A stretch of 23,565 nucleotides of DNA, taken from NCBI GenBank assembly GCA_035762565.1, contig DASTOJ010000075.1:1-23565 (forward strand), written 5' to 3'. Below, piece by piece: positions 1-6,884 of the stretch. The position numbers and the translations under genes are program-made. A model generated the notes under the pieces. That model was not told where the DNA came from, searched no databases, and saw only the letters and a list, made by a program, of their open reading frames with translations. Position 1 is the stretch's first letter; each line of letters starts with the position of its first letter. The stretch comes from AR5 sp035762565. Its GTDB lineage: Bacteria; Methylomirabilota; Methylomirabilia; Rokubacteriales; CSP1-6.

Positions 1-385
1 CGGCGCCGTCGCCGGCGACCCCGTGGAGCCTGACGTAGACGGCGCCCCCGACGACGTCGGCCAGCTCCACGTCGACGCCGTGCGCGTGCAGGTGCCCGCG
101 GACGGTGTCGAGGGCCTCCTCGGCGAGCAGCCGGCGGTCGACGGCCAGCAGATCGTAGGACGTCAGCAGCAGCCGGATGGCGGGATCGGCGGTCAGGCGG
201 TTCACGAACGCCTCGCCGGCCATCGCCTGGATGGCTCCCACCAGGCGCGTGAGCGCCGTCCGGTGGATCGTGTCGATGCCCTGGAGCAGGGCGGTGAGCT
301 GCGCGCGCACCTCGCGATCCGGATGCGCCTCCAGCGCTGCGATGAGCCGCTGCACCTCGTCGAGCAGGTCGCGGTCCTCGTTCAT
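1..385 (-). CDS. NifU-like C-terminal-domain protein, hydrogenase-associated (3' end cut by window edge)
   Basis: The visible 128 residues begin at an ATG preceded by GTGAGGCA, a usable ribosome site. The first 90 residues are helical (LLDEVQRLIAALEAHPD near the start). Residues about 91-128 resemble the NifU C-terminal fold: an amphipathic helix, then GVDVELADVVGGAVYVRLHG. In NifU proteins that stretch leads straight into the CxxC cluster-binding loop, which would lie beyond the window edge and cannot be seen. NifU-type domains carry or transfer iron-sulfur clusters, and NifU-like proteins are known companions of high-affinity hydrogenase operons. Here it is the last visible gene of the hydrogenase run, 57 bases after the maturation protease. 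A role in cluster supply or electron transfer for this hydrogenase is inferred. Confidence 0.72.
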   Translation of the reverse strand, partial: MNEDRDLLDEVQRLIAALEAHPDREVRAQLTALLQGIDTIHRTALTRLVGAIQAMAGEAFVNRLTADPAIRLLLTSYDLLAVDRRLLAEEALDTVRGHLHAHGVDVELADVVGGAVYVRLHGVAGDGA

Positions 386-442
386 TGCCTCACGCGCAGC
401 GGCCGAACCCGGTGCCGAGCACCTCGGCCGGCACGCCACCGC

Positions 443-997
443 TCATGACACCGTGACGCCGGTCGTGGCTGGCCCGCCGAGGGCCGCGCGAGGCAGGCGC
501 GCCACCGCGCCGGGATCGGTCGCGAGCGCCACGACCAGCTCGCACACCACGTCGAAGACGCCCGCCACCGCGTCGCTGAACGTCTCGCCGAACTCGTGCA
601 CCGCCGGCTCGACCTCGACGGCGATCACCTCGTCCGGCAGGGCCCCGAAATGGCGGGTGACGACCAGCGTGTTGTCGAGCGCGATCACGCCGGTGACGGC
701 CTCGGTCACCGCGCGGTGGATCTCGTCGTCGCCCGGCAGGACGCCGTCCCAGCGGTACGCGGTCACCGTGCCCGGCGCCCGGCCGCGCTCGACCCCGGCC
801 ACGACGACCGCGCGCTCGAAGCGCCGGTCCGGCGGCTCGTCCTCGAGCCGCTGGCCGACCGCGATCGGGTTGTAGCTGAGGTCTTCCACCACGACGTCCC
901 CGCCCCAGGAGCGGGCGGCGAGACGGTCGACCACGGCGACGCCGATGGAGTGATCCCGCAGGTTTCGATAGCCGACGCCCGCGACGACGACGCGCAT
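443..997 (-). CDS. [NiFe] hydrogenase maturation protease (HyaD/HybD/HoxM type)
   Basis: This 184-aa protein has the length and N-terminal nucleotide-binding-like fold of the HyaD/HybD endopeptidases, which clip the C-terminal tail of the hydrogenase large subunit after nickel insertion. The opening motif GVGYRNLRDHSIG corresponds to the family GxGNxLxxDExxG, D39 (VVEDLS) to the second nickel-sensing acid, and H94 (DEIHRAV) to the third ligand. The first canonical ligand, Glu, is His16 here, so metal sensing may differ. It starts at ATG, 31 bases after the large-subunit stop on the same strand. That position fits a dedicated protease for this large subunit, whose C-terminus still carries a cleavable tail. 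The family call is firm; activity with the altered ligand is inferred. Confidence 0.85.
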   Translation of the reverse strand: MRVVVAGVGYRNLRDHSIGVAVVDRLAARSWGGDVVVEDLSYNPIAVGQRLEDEPPDRRFERAVVVAGVERGRAPGTVTAYRWDGVLPGDDEIHRAVTEAVTGVIALDNTLVVTRHFGALPDEVIAVEVEPAVHEFGETFSDAVAGVFDVVCELVVALATDPGAVARLPRAALGGPATTGVTVS

Positions 998-1028
998 CGC
1001 TAGCGCGGTCCGCGAGCCGGCGCCACCA

Positions 1029-2936
1029 TCACGTCCGCTCGTCGTCCACGCCGCAGGCGCAGGTGTTCACCTCGCGGGTGATGACACCGGCGTCCGTGTG
1101 GATGTGGGTCGTGCACGGCATGCACGGGTCGAAGCTGCGGATCGCGCGCAGCACGTCGATCCCCTTGAACTGCCTGGGATCGTCGGTCTCCTCCAGCAGC
1201 GGCGTGTTGAGCACGGCCTCCTCGTAGGGGCCCGGCTGGCGCCAGCGGTCGCTCGGCGAGGCGTTCCAGGTCGAGGGCGTCAGGATCTGGTAGTTGGCCA
1301 CCGCGCCCCGGTCGAGCGTCAGGTGGTGGGTGAGGTAGCCGCGGCCGGCCCCCCAGAACCCCACGCCCTGCTGCTCGCCGCGCCTGGGGATCTCGAACGG
1401 CGTGCTGGTGCGGGTGTCGCCGGCCTTCAGGCGGTCCATCGCCGCCAGCCAGTTGTTCATGGCCACGAGCGCGGTGAAGCCCGTGCAGTACGCGCGCGCC
1501 CGGTTGCGCTCGAAGGCGTTCCACACCGCCGGCACGCGCCACTCCAGCTCCATCTCGGGCAGCGCTCCCTGGGGCAGCCGCAGCTTGAGGGAGGTGCCGG
1601 TGGACTCGATGAACGGGTTGGCGGGGAGCTTGCGGGCCACCGCCGTGTTCCACAGCCGCGCGTAGGCGCCGGCCTCCATCGACTGGCGGTCCCAGCGCGG
1701 CGTCGTGTCCCAGGTGTACTTCTCCTTCCAGCTCTGACCCTGCGGCCGCGGCTTGGTCACCTTGTTCCAGGGGTGATAGGGCGACAGTGGATGGCCGGCC
1801 GGATCGGCGGCGAAGCGCTGACGCTGGCCGTTGCCGGTCCACTCCTCGTAGTAGGAGTGCTCCACGAACTCCTCGACGCCGATGTTGAGCCGGTGGAGAT
1901 CCGTCGTGACCAGCTCGCCCTCGACGATCACGCCGGGGGTCGCCCACCGGCGCTCCCCCCAGGCCGGCGCATTGGCGTAGGTGGCGTCGTAGGCGTCCGG
2001 GTGATCGAAGATCCCCGTGTCGATCATGTTCGCGCGGCGCGCCCCCACCTGCTGGTAGGCGGGATTGGCCTGGTAGAAGAACTCGGTGAGGTCGTCCCAG
2101 ATGGTCGCCAGCTTCTTGCTGTAGTCGAAGAACTGGGCCAGCCGGGTGAACATCTCGTTCATGACGCTCAGCGTGATCGTCGAGCTCATCCCGCCGGGCA
2201 CGATCGTCTGGGGGTGCGGATACTTCCCGCAGATCAGCACGTAGGCCTCGCGGGCCACCCGGGTCATGTGCAGCGCCTCGAGGTACAGCTTGCCGCTGAG
2301 CGGGTCGAGATTCTCCATCAGCTCGCCCATCGTCCGGAAGCCGTGGATCTCGGCGTGCGGCGCCTCGGTGGTTCGCGCCCGCGCGAGCAGCGAGGGGTTG
2401 GTGGGCCCGACCATGGCCGCCGAGTAGTCGGGGCCCGCCAGCAGGTGCAGGTGCAGCGGGTGGTCGTAGAGGAACTCGAGCGCGAGGGCCATGTTGCGGA
2501 CCAGCACGCCGAGCGGCGGCGGGACGCAGCCGATGGCCATCTCGATGGCCATCGCGGAGGTGACCGAGTGCACGCCCCCGCACACCCCGCAGGCCCGGCT
2601 GGTGATGTAGATGGCGTCGCGCGGGTCGCGCCCGACCATGATCACCTCGTAGCCGCGGAACAGCGTGGCCACCGAGCGCGCCTCGATCACCTTGCGCGCC
2701 TGGAAGTCGGCCACGGTGTGGAAGGCCAGGGCGCCGGCCACGCGGGTGACCGGGTCGAAGTCCAGGTCCTTGATGTAGCCGTTGCGCTTGAGCAGCTCCT
2801 CGACCCGCTCGGCGGTGAGCTGGGCCGGCACCCCGCGCGGCGCCGTCGTGGACGGCGCGTAGGGGTTGGCCACGCCCGCGCGCAGGTACGGCTTGCCCTG
2901 GGCGTCGAACTCGATCGGCAGGTTCTTGAAGCACAT
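1029..2936 (-). CDS. hhyL: [NiFe] hydrogenase large (catalytic) subunit, group 1h-like
   Basis: This 635-aa protein holds the Ni-Fe(CN)2CO site that splits H2. The N-terminal signature is RACGVCGGVHS (C116, C119, H123) and the C-terminal one is DPCMPCTTH (C605, C608, H611). These supply the four cysteine ligands of the metal centre. A 24-residue tail follows H611, as expected for a precursor cleaved by the maturation protease encoded just downstream. The opening MCFKNLPIEF, the length and the DPCMPCTTH form resemble actinobacterial-type group 1h/5 enzymes, which scavenge trace H2 in air. The ATG follows GAGGG, and the ribosome site overlaps the stop of the small membrane gene before it (gap 7 bases). 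Unusually, five small genes separate it from the small subunit. The family is certain; the subgroup is inferred from motifs. Confidence 0.95.
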   Translation of the reverse strand: MCFKNLPIEFDAQGKPYLRAGVANPYAPSTTAPRGVPAQLTAERVEELLKRNGYIKDLDFDPVTRVAGALAFHTVADFQARKVIEARSVATLFRGYEVIMVGRDPRDAIYITSRACGVCGGVHSVTSAMAIEMAIGCVPPPLGVLVRNMALALEFLYDHPLHLHLLAGPDYSAAMVGPTNPSLLARARTTEAPHAEIHGFRTMGELMENLDPLSGKLYLEALHMTRVAREAYVLICGKYPHPQTIVPGGMSSTITLSVMNEMFTRLAQFFDYSKKLATIWDDLTEFFYQANPAYQQVGARRANMIDTGIFDHPDAYDATYANAPAWGERRWATPGVIVEGELVTTDLHRLNIGVEEFVEHSYYEEWTGNGQRQRFAADPAGHPLSPYHPWNKVTKPRPQGQSWKEKYTWDTTPRWDRQSMEAGAYARLWNTAVARKLPANPFIESTGTSLKLRLPQGALPEMELEWRVPAVWNAFERNRARAYCTGFTALVAMNNWLAAMDRLKAGDTRTSTPFEIPRRGEQQGVGFWGAGRGYLTHHLTLDRGAVANYQILTPSTWNASPSDRWRQPGPYEEAVLNTPLLEETDDPRQFKGIDVLRAIRSFDPCMPCTTHIHTDAGVITREVNTCACGVDDERT

Positions 2937-2943
2937 GGGGCCC

Positions 2944-3207
2944 TCAGTGCAGGCCGAAGCCGCGCGCCGCCCGCCCGACGTGGCGATCGGCCGACTCCAG
3001 CCCGCCGAGCAGCGCGCCCAGCGCGCCGTTGACGGTGGTGAGCTTCTCCGGCAGCGGCCCCGTGTGGTCGCGCACGGCCTCCAGCCCGTCGGCGATGGCG
3101 GCCACGCTCCGGCGGGTGTCGTAGAGCGCCCAGGCGATGGCGATCAGGTAGCCGGCGAGGGCGAGCACCACGAGCGCGACGGTGATCAGCGTCAGCGTCA
3201 GCAGCAT
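2944..3207 (-). CDS. Small single-span membrane protein M5 of the hydrogenase array
   Basis: This 87-aa protein is not a family I recognise. Residues about 3-27 form one hydrophobic span with almost no N-terminal tail. An amphipathic helix follows (about 30-50), then a short segment PLPEK and a second helix ending RAARGFG. The stretch from GLEAVRDHTG to about residue 79 aligns by eye with M3: GLxA(I/V), a Thr at the same spacing, then NGxLGA and GLE(A/S)xD. The two are therefore probably duplicates. The start is supported by GAGGAGG overlapping the stop of M4, with a 10-base gap. It lies 7 bases before the large-subunit start. Translation with the catalytic subunits suggests a membrane partner for them; no function is known. 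Confidence 0.8.
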   Translation of the reverse strand: MLLTLTLITVALVVLALAGYLIAIAWALYDTRRSVAAIADGLEAVRDHTGPLPEKLTTVNGALGALLGGLESADRHVGRAARGFGLH

Positions 3208-3217
3208 GCGCGCCTCC

Positions 3218-3526
3218 TCATCGGCTTCGCTCCTCGAGTACCCCGGCCACCGTGTCGAGCTTGCGCTGCACGGCGCCCGCGGCGCCGAGCAGGTCGGTGG
3301 CGGTGGCGATGGTGTCGTCCAGCGCGCGGACGTTGCGCGTGTTGCGCTCGATGCCCGCCGCCGCCTGCAGCGCGTCGGCGGCGTAGCGCTGGATCGAGCG
3401 GGCGGAGCGCCACGTGCGGTGGAGCGAGTACACCGCGAGCGGGACGAAGACGAGCAGCGTGAGCAGCAGGCCGGCCCACCAGATGGTGGAGACCGCGTCG
3501 GGGATCCCGGCCGCCCCCGTGCTCAT
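3218..3526 (-). CDS. Small single-span membrane protein M4 of the hydrogenase array
   Basis: This 102-aa protein has a short polar N-terminus and a hydrophobic span at about 15-35 (WWAGLLLTLLVFVPLAVYSL). A long, charged, heptad-like helical segment then runs to the C-terminus. SARSIQRYAADALQAAAGIE followed by RNTR aligns with M1 (TARSIAAHATRALRAAEGIR followed by DDTR), which points to duplication. The ATG shares bases with the TGA of M3 (ATGA, 3523-3526), and no ribosome site is visible. It is therefore probably translated only by coupling. No enzymatic motif, haem ligand pattern or cysteine is present, so a structural or anchoring role is the most that can be inferred. Confidence 0.82.
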   Translation of the reverse strand: MSTGAAGIPDAVSTIWWAGLLLTLLVFVPLAVYSLHRTWRSARSIQRYAADALQAAAGIERNTRNVRALDDTIATATDLLGAAGAVQRKLDTVAGVLEERSR

Positions 3527-3840
3527 ACCCGCGTCTGGCGCGAGACGGCCGCGATCACGCCGGCCAGGTTGGCGTCGATCGCCTCGAGCCCGTCGCGGAT
3601 GGCGCCGAGGCCGCCGTTGAGCCTGGTCACGTGCGGCGCCAGCGCATCGGTCTGCCGCTCGATGGCCCGCAGGCCGAGGCGGATCTTGGCGAGGTAGTTC
3701 ACCGGGGCGAAGAAGCGGGTGGCAGGTCCCCCGATCTGCTCCAGCGTCCGGTCGATCGCCCGCAGGAACAGCGCCAGGGCCACGAACAGGGCGGCGACGC
3801 CGGCGACCGAGAGCGCCGCCAGCACGACGAAGGGGTTCAT
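3523..3840 (-). CDS. Small single-span membrane protein M3 of the hydrogenase array
   Basis: This 105-aa protein starts at the ATG that overlaps the stop of M2 (ATGA at 3837-3840). A longer in-frame extension upstream is antisense-like and is rejected. A hydrophobic span covers about residues 4-28. A linker (GGPATRFFAPVNYL) follows, then two amphipathic helices, including GLRAIERQTD and LNGGLGAIRDGLEAIDANL. The C-terminal half aligns by eye with M5. There are no cysteines and no recognisable catalytic motif. Like its neighbours, it looks like a membrane-tethered helical rod or coiled coil lying on one side of the membrane. Confidence 0.82.
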   Translation of the reverse strand: MNPFVVLAALSVAGVAALFVALALFLRAIDRTLEQIGGPATRFFAPVNYLAKIRLGLRAIERQTDALAPHVTRLNGGLGAIRDGLEAIDANLAGVIAAVSRQTRV

Positions 3841-4163
3841 CGCGCCGTCTCCTGCCCGAGCACGCACGCCGGACAGCCCGGGCAGCGCTCCGCGTGCGCC
3901 TTCAGGGCGGCGGTGGCGGCGACGGTCCCCCGGGCGGATGCGAGGATCCCCCCGGCGACGTGGATGGTGGTGTCGAGCAGGGCGATGTGGATGGTGCTGT
4001 TCGCGACCTGCTGCCCGACCGTCCAGATCGCCGCGACCCGCGCCAGCACCTGGCGCGCGGCACCCAGGATGAGGGCGAGGAGCACGGCCACCACCACGAG
4101 CACGAGGCCGTAGACGACGAGGGTGACGGTCCACATCCGCTGGATGGTGTCGGCCTCGATCAT
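3837..4163 (-). CDS. Small single-span membrane protein M2 with C-terminal CxxCxxC motif
   Basis: This 108-aa protein starts at the ATG overlapping the stop of M1 (ATGA at 4160-4163). A hydrophobic span runs from about 12 to 34 (VTLVVYGLVLVVVAVLLALI). A long, mildly hydrophobic helical region (about 35-90) follows, rich in Ala, Val, Ile and Thr and less charged than in the other four. The end of the protein carries CPGCPAC (C94, C97, C100), the only cysteines in the array. Three cysteines so spaced could hold a metal, join an iron-sulfur cluster with a partner ligand, or form disulfides. The apolar second helix would suit packing into a bundle or lining a lipid or quinone passage, which is inference. 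I do not recognise the family. Confidence 0.82.
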   Translation of the reverse strand: MIEADTIQRMWTVTLVVYGLVLVVVAVLLALILGAARQVLARVAAIWTVGQQVANSTIHIALLDTTIHVAGGILASARGTVAATAALKAHAERCPGCPACVLGQETAR

Positions 4164-4468
4164 CTGGCCCTCCTGTCGCCGGCGATGGCGTGGCTCTCCA
4201 GCGCCTCGACCAGCTTCGTGGCCTTGGCCTCGATGTCGCGGACGGTGTCGCGGAGCGACTCGGCGACCTCGTTGGTGGTCTGCAGTTCCCAGATTGCGCG
4301 CGTGTCGTCGCGGATGCCCTCCGCCGCCCGCAGCGCCCGCGTCGCGTGGGCGGCGATGCTGCGCGCCGTCAGCCAGATGGTCACCAGCAGCGCGGCCGCC
4401 ACCAGGACGACCGCGCCCCCGACGAGCATCCACAGCCGCCACGCCGCCCACAGCTCAGCGCTGGTCAT
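4160..4468 (-). CDS. Small single-span membrane protein M1 of the hydrogenase array
   Basis: This 102-aa protein is the first of five. It overlaps the end of the small-subunit gene by 14 bases in another frame, and its start has GAGGA at a suitable distance inside that gene. Residues about 13-34 are a hydrophobic span flanked by Trp and Arg (RLWMLVGGAVVLVAAALLV). The remainder (about 35-97) is a charged amphipathic helix with coiled-coil-like spacing. The helical segment after ARSI matches M4. Overlap with hhyS at one end and M2 at the other ties its production to the hydrogenase. A role as a membrane anchor or stalk is inferred from position and shape only. Confidence 0.82.
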   Translation of the reverse strand: MTSAELWAAWRLWMLVGGAVVLVAAALLVTIWLTARSIAAHATRALRAAEGIRDDTRAIWELQTTNEVAESLRDTVRDIEAKATKLVEALESHAIAGDRRAR

Positions 4469-5753
4469 GCCGGTCCTCGCGGCCCGCGCTCTCGTCGAGA
4501 TAATCCTTGCGGTAACCGGGCCGGTCGACGCCCCAGAAGCGGTCCTGCTCGCCCGGCGGCCGCCCCGGCTTCTTCGAGCCCATCTGCTGCCACTTCGTGT
4601 AGAAGAACTTGATCGCGCGGTCCGCCGCCGTCTGCGCCTGCACGTGCGCCCACCCGCTCGGAACGTCGTGCAGGACGTCCCAGCGGTGCTCGCGGCTGGC
4701 CTCGCGGTTGGAGAGCCGGCGCAGGCGCCGGACGACGCCGCCCACGCCCCTGGCGGCCCACGTCGAGAAGACGGCGCCGGGCGGGGTCTTGTAGAACGGG
4801 CTGAACTTGTCGGGGAAGCCCGGCATCGTGCACCCGATGCAGATGCCGCCGGCCTTCATGCAGCCGCCCATGTGGTTGATGGCCCCCCGCACCACGATAT
4901 TGCAGTTCACGACGGGACCCCAGCAGCCGATCTCGACCAGGCACTCCGGATCGCCGTAGCGCTTGGCGAAGATGCCTTCCTCGTAAAAGCCCGCGCGGGT
5001 GCAGCCCTGGTGCACGGTGTCGCGGAACAGCCAGGCGGGCCGCCCCAGCTCGTCGAAGGTGGGCAACGGGCCGAGCCCCTGCAGGAAGAGCAGCACGGCG
5101 AAGACCGTCTCGGTGAAGTTGTCACCCTGAGGCGCGCACCCGGGGATGTTGATGACCGGCAGCCCGAAGGCGCTGCGATAGTCCTTGCCGAGGTAGTCCA
5201 TGACGCTCATGGCGCCGGTGGGATTGCCCTCGGCCGACGGGATCCCGCCCCACGTCGCGCACGTCCCGATGGCGATGGTCGCGGCCGCGTTGGGCGCCAT
5301 CCGCTTCAGCCAGGTGGCGGTCGGCACCGGCTGCGAGCCCTCGCCGATCGCCTCGACGCCCATGGCCGAGAAGTAGCCGCCCGTCCGCCCGGCGATCCGC
5401 TCGTCGGCGACCGAGCCCTCGAAGACGACGACGTAGGGGGCGCCCAGGCTGCCCTCGGCGGCGTCGCGGAACGGCTTGACGAATTCCGCGCCCGCCTCGG
5501 CCGAGAGCACCGGGTGGTGCAGGATCACCTTCGGCATGGCGGGGACCGCCCCCGCCAGCAGCCCCTCGATGCCCGGGTTCGTGGCGCCGGCCACCGAGAT
5601 CGTGCAGCCGTCGCAGCTCATCCCGGCCAGCCAGTAGACGTGGATCGTCTTGAGCGGCCCCAGCGGCAGGCGCTCGCGCCGGGTCTCCGGCTGCGTCTCC
5701 ACGACCGGCGGCGGCCCACCCTTCACGACGTCACGCTCGAGGACCGTTGCCAT
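4455..5753 (-). CDS. hhyS: [NiFe] hydrogenase small (electron-transfer) subunit, group 1h-like
   Basis: This 432-aa protein carries the iron-sulfur relay that takes electrons from the Ni-Fe site. Proximal-cluster residues are C47-D-G-C50, C165 (GTCATWGG) and C206 (PGCAP). Distal-cluster residues are H248, C251, C271 and C277. Medial-cluster residues are C284, C298, C305 and C308, where C298 replaces the proline of [3Fe-4S] types, so a medial [4Fe-4S] is predicted. Asp48 beside C47 recalls the Asp ligand described for the Ralstonia actinobacterial-type hydrogenase. There is no Tat signal: the N-terminus is polar and RR at 25-26 lacks a hydrophobic stretch. About 120 residues follow the last cysteine, an extension typical of group 1h. 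The gene starts at ATG, 72 bases after hypE. Confidence 0.95.
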   Translation of the reverse strand: MATVLERDVVKGGPPPVVETQPETRRERLPLGPLKTIHVYWLAGMSCDGCTISVAGATNPGIEGLLAGAVPAMPKVILHHPVLSAEAGAEFVKPFRDAAEGSLGAPYVVVFEGSVADERIAGRTGGYFSAMGVEAIGEGSQPVPTATWLKRMAPNAAATIAIGTCATWGGIPSAEGNPTGAMSVMDYLGKDYRSAFGLPVINIPGCAPQGDNFTETVFAVLLFLQGLGPLPTFDELGRPAWLFRDTVHQGCTRAGFYEEGIFAKRYGDPECLVEIGCWGPVVNCNIVVRGAINHMGGCMKAGGICIGCTMPGFPDKFSPFYKTPPGAVFSTWAARGVGGVVRRLRRLSNREASREHRWDVLHDVPSGWAHVQAQTAADRAIKFFYTKWQQMGSKKPGRPPGEQDRFWGVDRPGYRKDYLDESAGREDRHDQR

Positions 5754-5780
5754 GGATTCTTCCGATCCCTCCCCCCGGAC

Positions 5781-5809
5781 TCGATCGCGCCGGCAAAGCC
5801 GGCGCTCGA
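5781..5809 (-). other. Strong hairpin in the hypE-hhyS spacer
   Basis: GCGCCGGC and GCCGGCGC (5787-5794 and 5798-5805) form a perfect 8-bp stem with a 3-base loop. TCGA/TCGA extends it outside a 2-base bulge on one side. No U-run follows on either strand, so it is not a standard terminator. It lies in the 5' part of the hydrogenase structural mRNA, 27 bases from the hhyS start. It may separate the hyp message from the structural message by processing or stabilise it, or act as an attenuator; this is inference. Confidence 0.55.
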
Positions 5810-5825
5810 AATCCGTGAGATCGCG

Positions 5826-6884
5826 TCAGCAGATTCTCGGGAGTTGCTCTCCTTGCAGCATATCCACGATTCTTCGGCCACCCACCGTTGTCTTCAGGAC
5901 AACGAGGGCGGCGGCGTCCTCCACCACTTCACCGACGACGCGCGCCTCGCACCCTTCCGGATGCCGGCGCATCGCCTCCTGCACGCGCGGGGCGTCGGCG
6001 GCGGGGACGATGGCCAGCAGCTTGCCCTCGTTCGCGACGTAGAGCGGGTCGAGGCCGAGCAGCTCGCAGACGCCGCGGACGGGCTCCCGCACGGCGATGG
6101 CCGCCTCGTCGAGGACGATCCCGGCCTTCGAGCGCTGGGCAATTTCGTTCAGCGCGGTCGCCACCCCGCCGCGCGTGGGATCGCGCAGGCAGTGGATCTC
6201 GGCGCCGGTGGCGAGCACGTCCGCCACGAGCCGGTGGAGCGCGGCGGTGTCGCTTGCGAGCGTCGTCTCCAGCTCGAGGTCCGCACGCGCGGCCATGATC
6301 GCCATGCCGTGGTCGCCGATCGGACCGCTCAGGATGACCGCGTCCCCCGGCCGCGCGCGGTCCGCGGAGATCCGCTGCGTGTGCGCGACGAGGCCGATGC
6401 CCGTCGTGGTGATGAAGCAGCCGTCCGCCTTGCCGCGGTCCACGACCTTCGTATCGCCGGTGACGACCAGCACGCCGGCGGCGGCCGCGGCCGCCTGCAT
6501 CGAGGCCACGATGCGCTCGAGGTCGGCCAGGGCGAAGCCCTCCTCCAGGATGAAGGCGGCGCTCAGGTAGAGCGGCCGGGCGCCGGCGGTGGCGAGGTCG
6601 TTGACGGTGCCGTTGACGGCCAGGGTGCCGATGTCACCGCCGGGGAAGAACAGCGGCGTGACCACGTAGGCGTCGGTCGTGAAGGCCAGCCGCGCCCCGT
6701 CCACCGCCACGACGGCCTGGTCGTCGAGCGCCTCCAGATATTCGTTGCGGAACGCCGGCAGGAAGCAGCGCGCGATCAGCCCGGCCGTCATCTTCCCGCC
6801 GCTGCCGTGGCCCAGCAGGATGCGGTCCGAGCCCGCCAGCGGCAGGGGACAGCTCAGCGCCGGCGCCGCGGCGTCAGAGGACAT
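5826..6884 (-). CDS. hypE: Hydrogenase maturation factor HypE (carbamoyl dehydratase)
   Basis: This 352-aa protein dehydrates the thiocarboxamide made on its C-terminal cysteine by HypF, giving the thiocyanate that becomes the cyanide ligands of the Ni-Fe site. It shows the PurM-like ATP-binding start (GHGSGGKM), the conserved NGTVNDLA and GDTKVV regions, LRDPTRGGVATALNEIA, and the diagnostic C-terminal PRIC, whose last residue is the modified cysteine. The ATG at 6884 is chosen because GGGGGAAG precedes it. An in-frame extension further upstream is low-complexity shadow. It overlaps the end of the SIS-domain gene by 11 bases and lies directly before the structural genes. Confidence 0.96.
   Translation of the reverse strand: MSSDAAAPALSCPLPLAGSDRILLGHGSGGKMTAGLIARCFLPAFRNEYLEALDDQAVVAVDGARLAFTTDAYVVTPLFFPGGDIGTLAVNGTVNDLATAGARPLYLSAAFILEEGFALADLERIVASMQAAAAAAGVLVVTGDTKVVDRGKADGCFITTTGIGLVAHTQRISADRARPGDAVILSGPIGDHGMAIMAARADLELETTLASDTAALHRLVADVLATGAEIHCLRDPTRGGVATALNEIAQRSKAGIVLDEAAIAVREPVRGVCELLGLDPLYVANEGKLLAIVPAADAPRVQEAMRRHPEGCEARVVGEVVEDAAALVVLKTTVGGRRIVDMLQGEQLPRIC

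Noticed and set aside
386..446. An 18-codon reading frame (ATGA-coupled to the protease stop) before the NifU-like gene
   Set aside because: Too short and without motif. The spacer is better read as the leader of the NifU-like gene.
1098..3032. Plus-strand open frame of 644 codons opposite the large subunit
   Set aside because: Antisense shadow: composition dominated by Arg, Val, His and Gly, with no recognisable motif, while the opposite strand encodes a clear hydrogenase.
5650..5753. RR pair near the N-terminus of the hydrogenase small subunit as a Tat signal
   Set aside because: No hydrophobic stretch or cleavage site follows and the context is ETRRERLPLGP. The subunit therefore appears to lack export.
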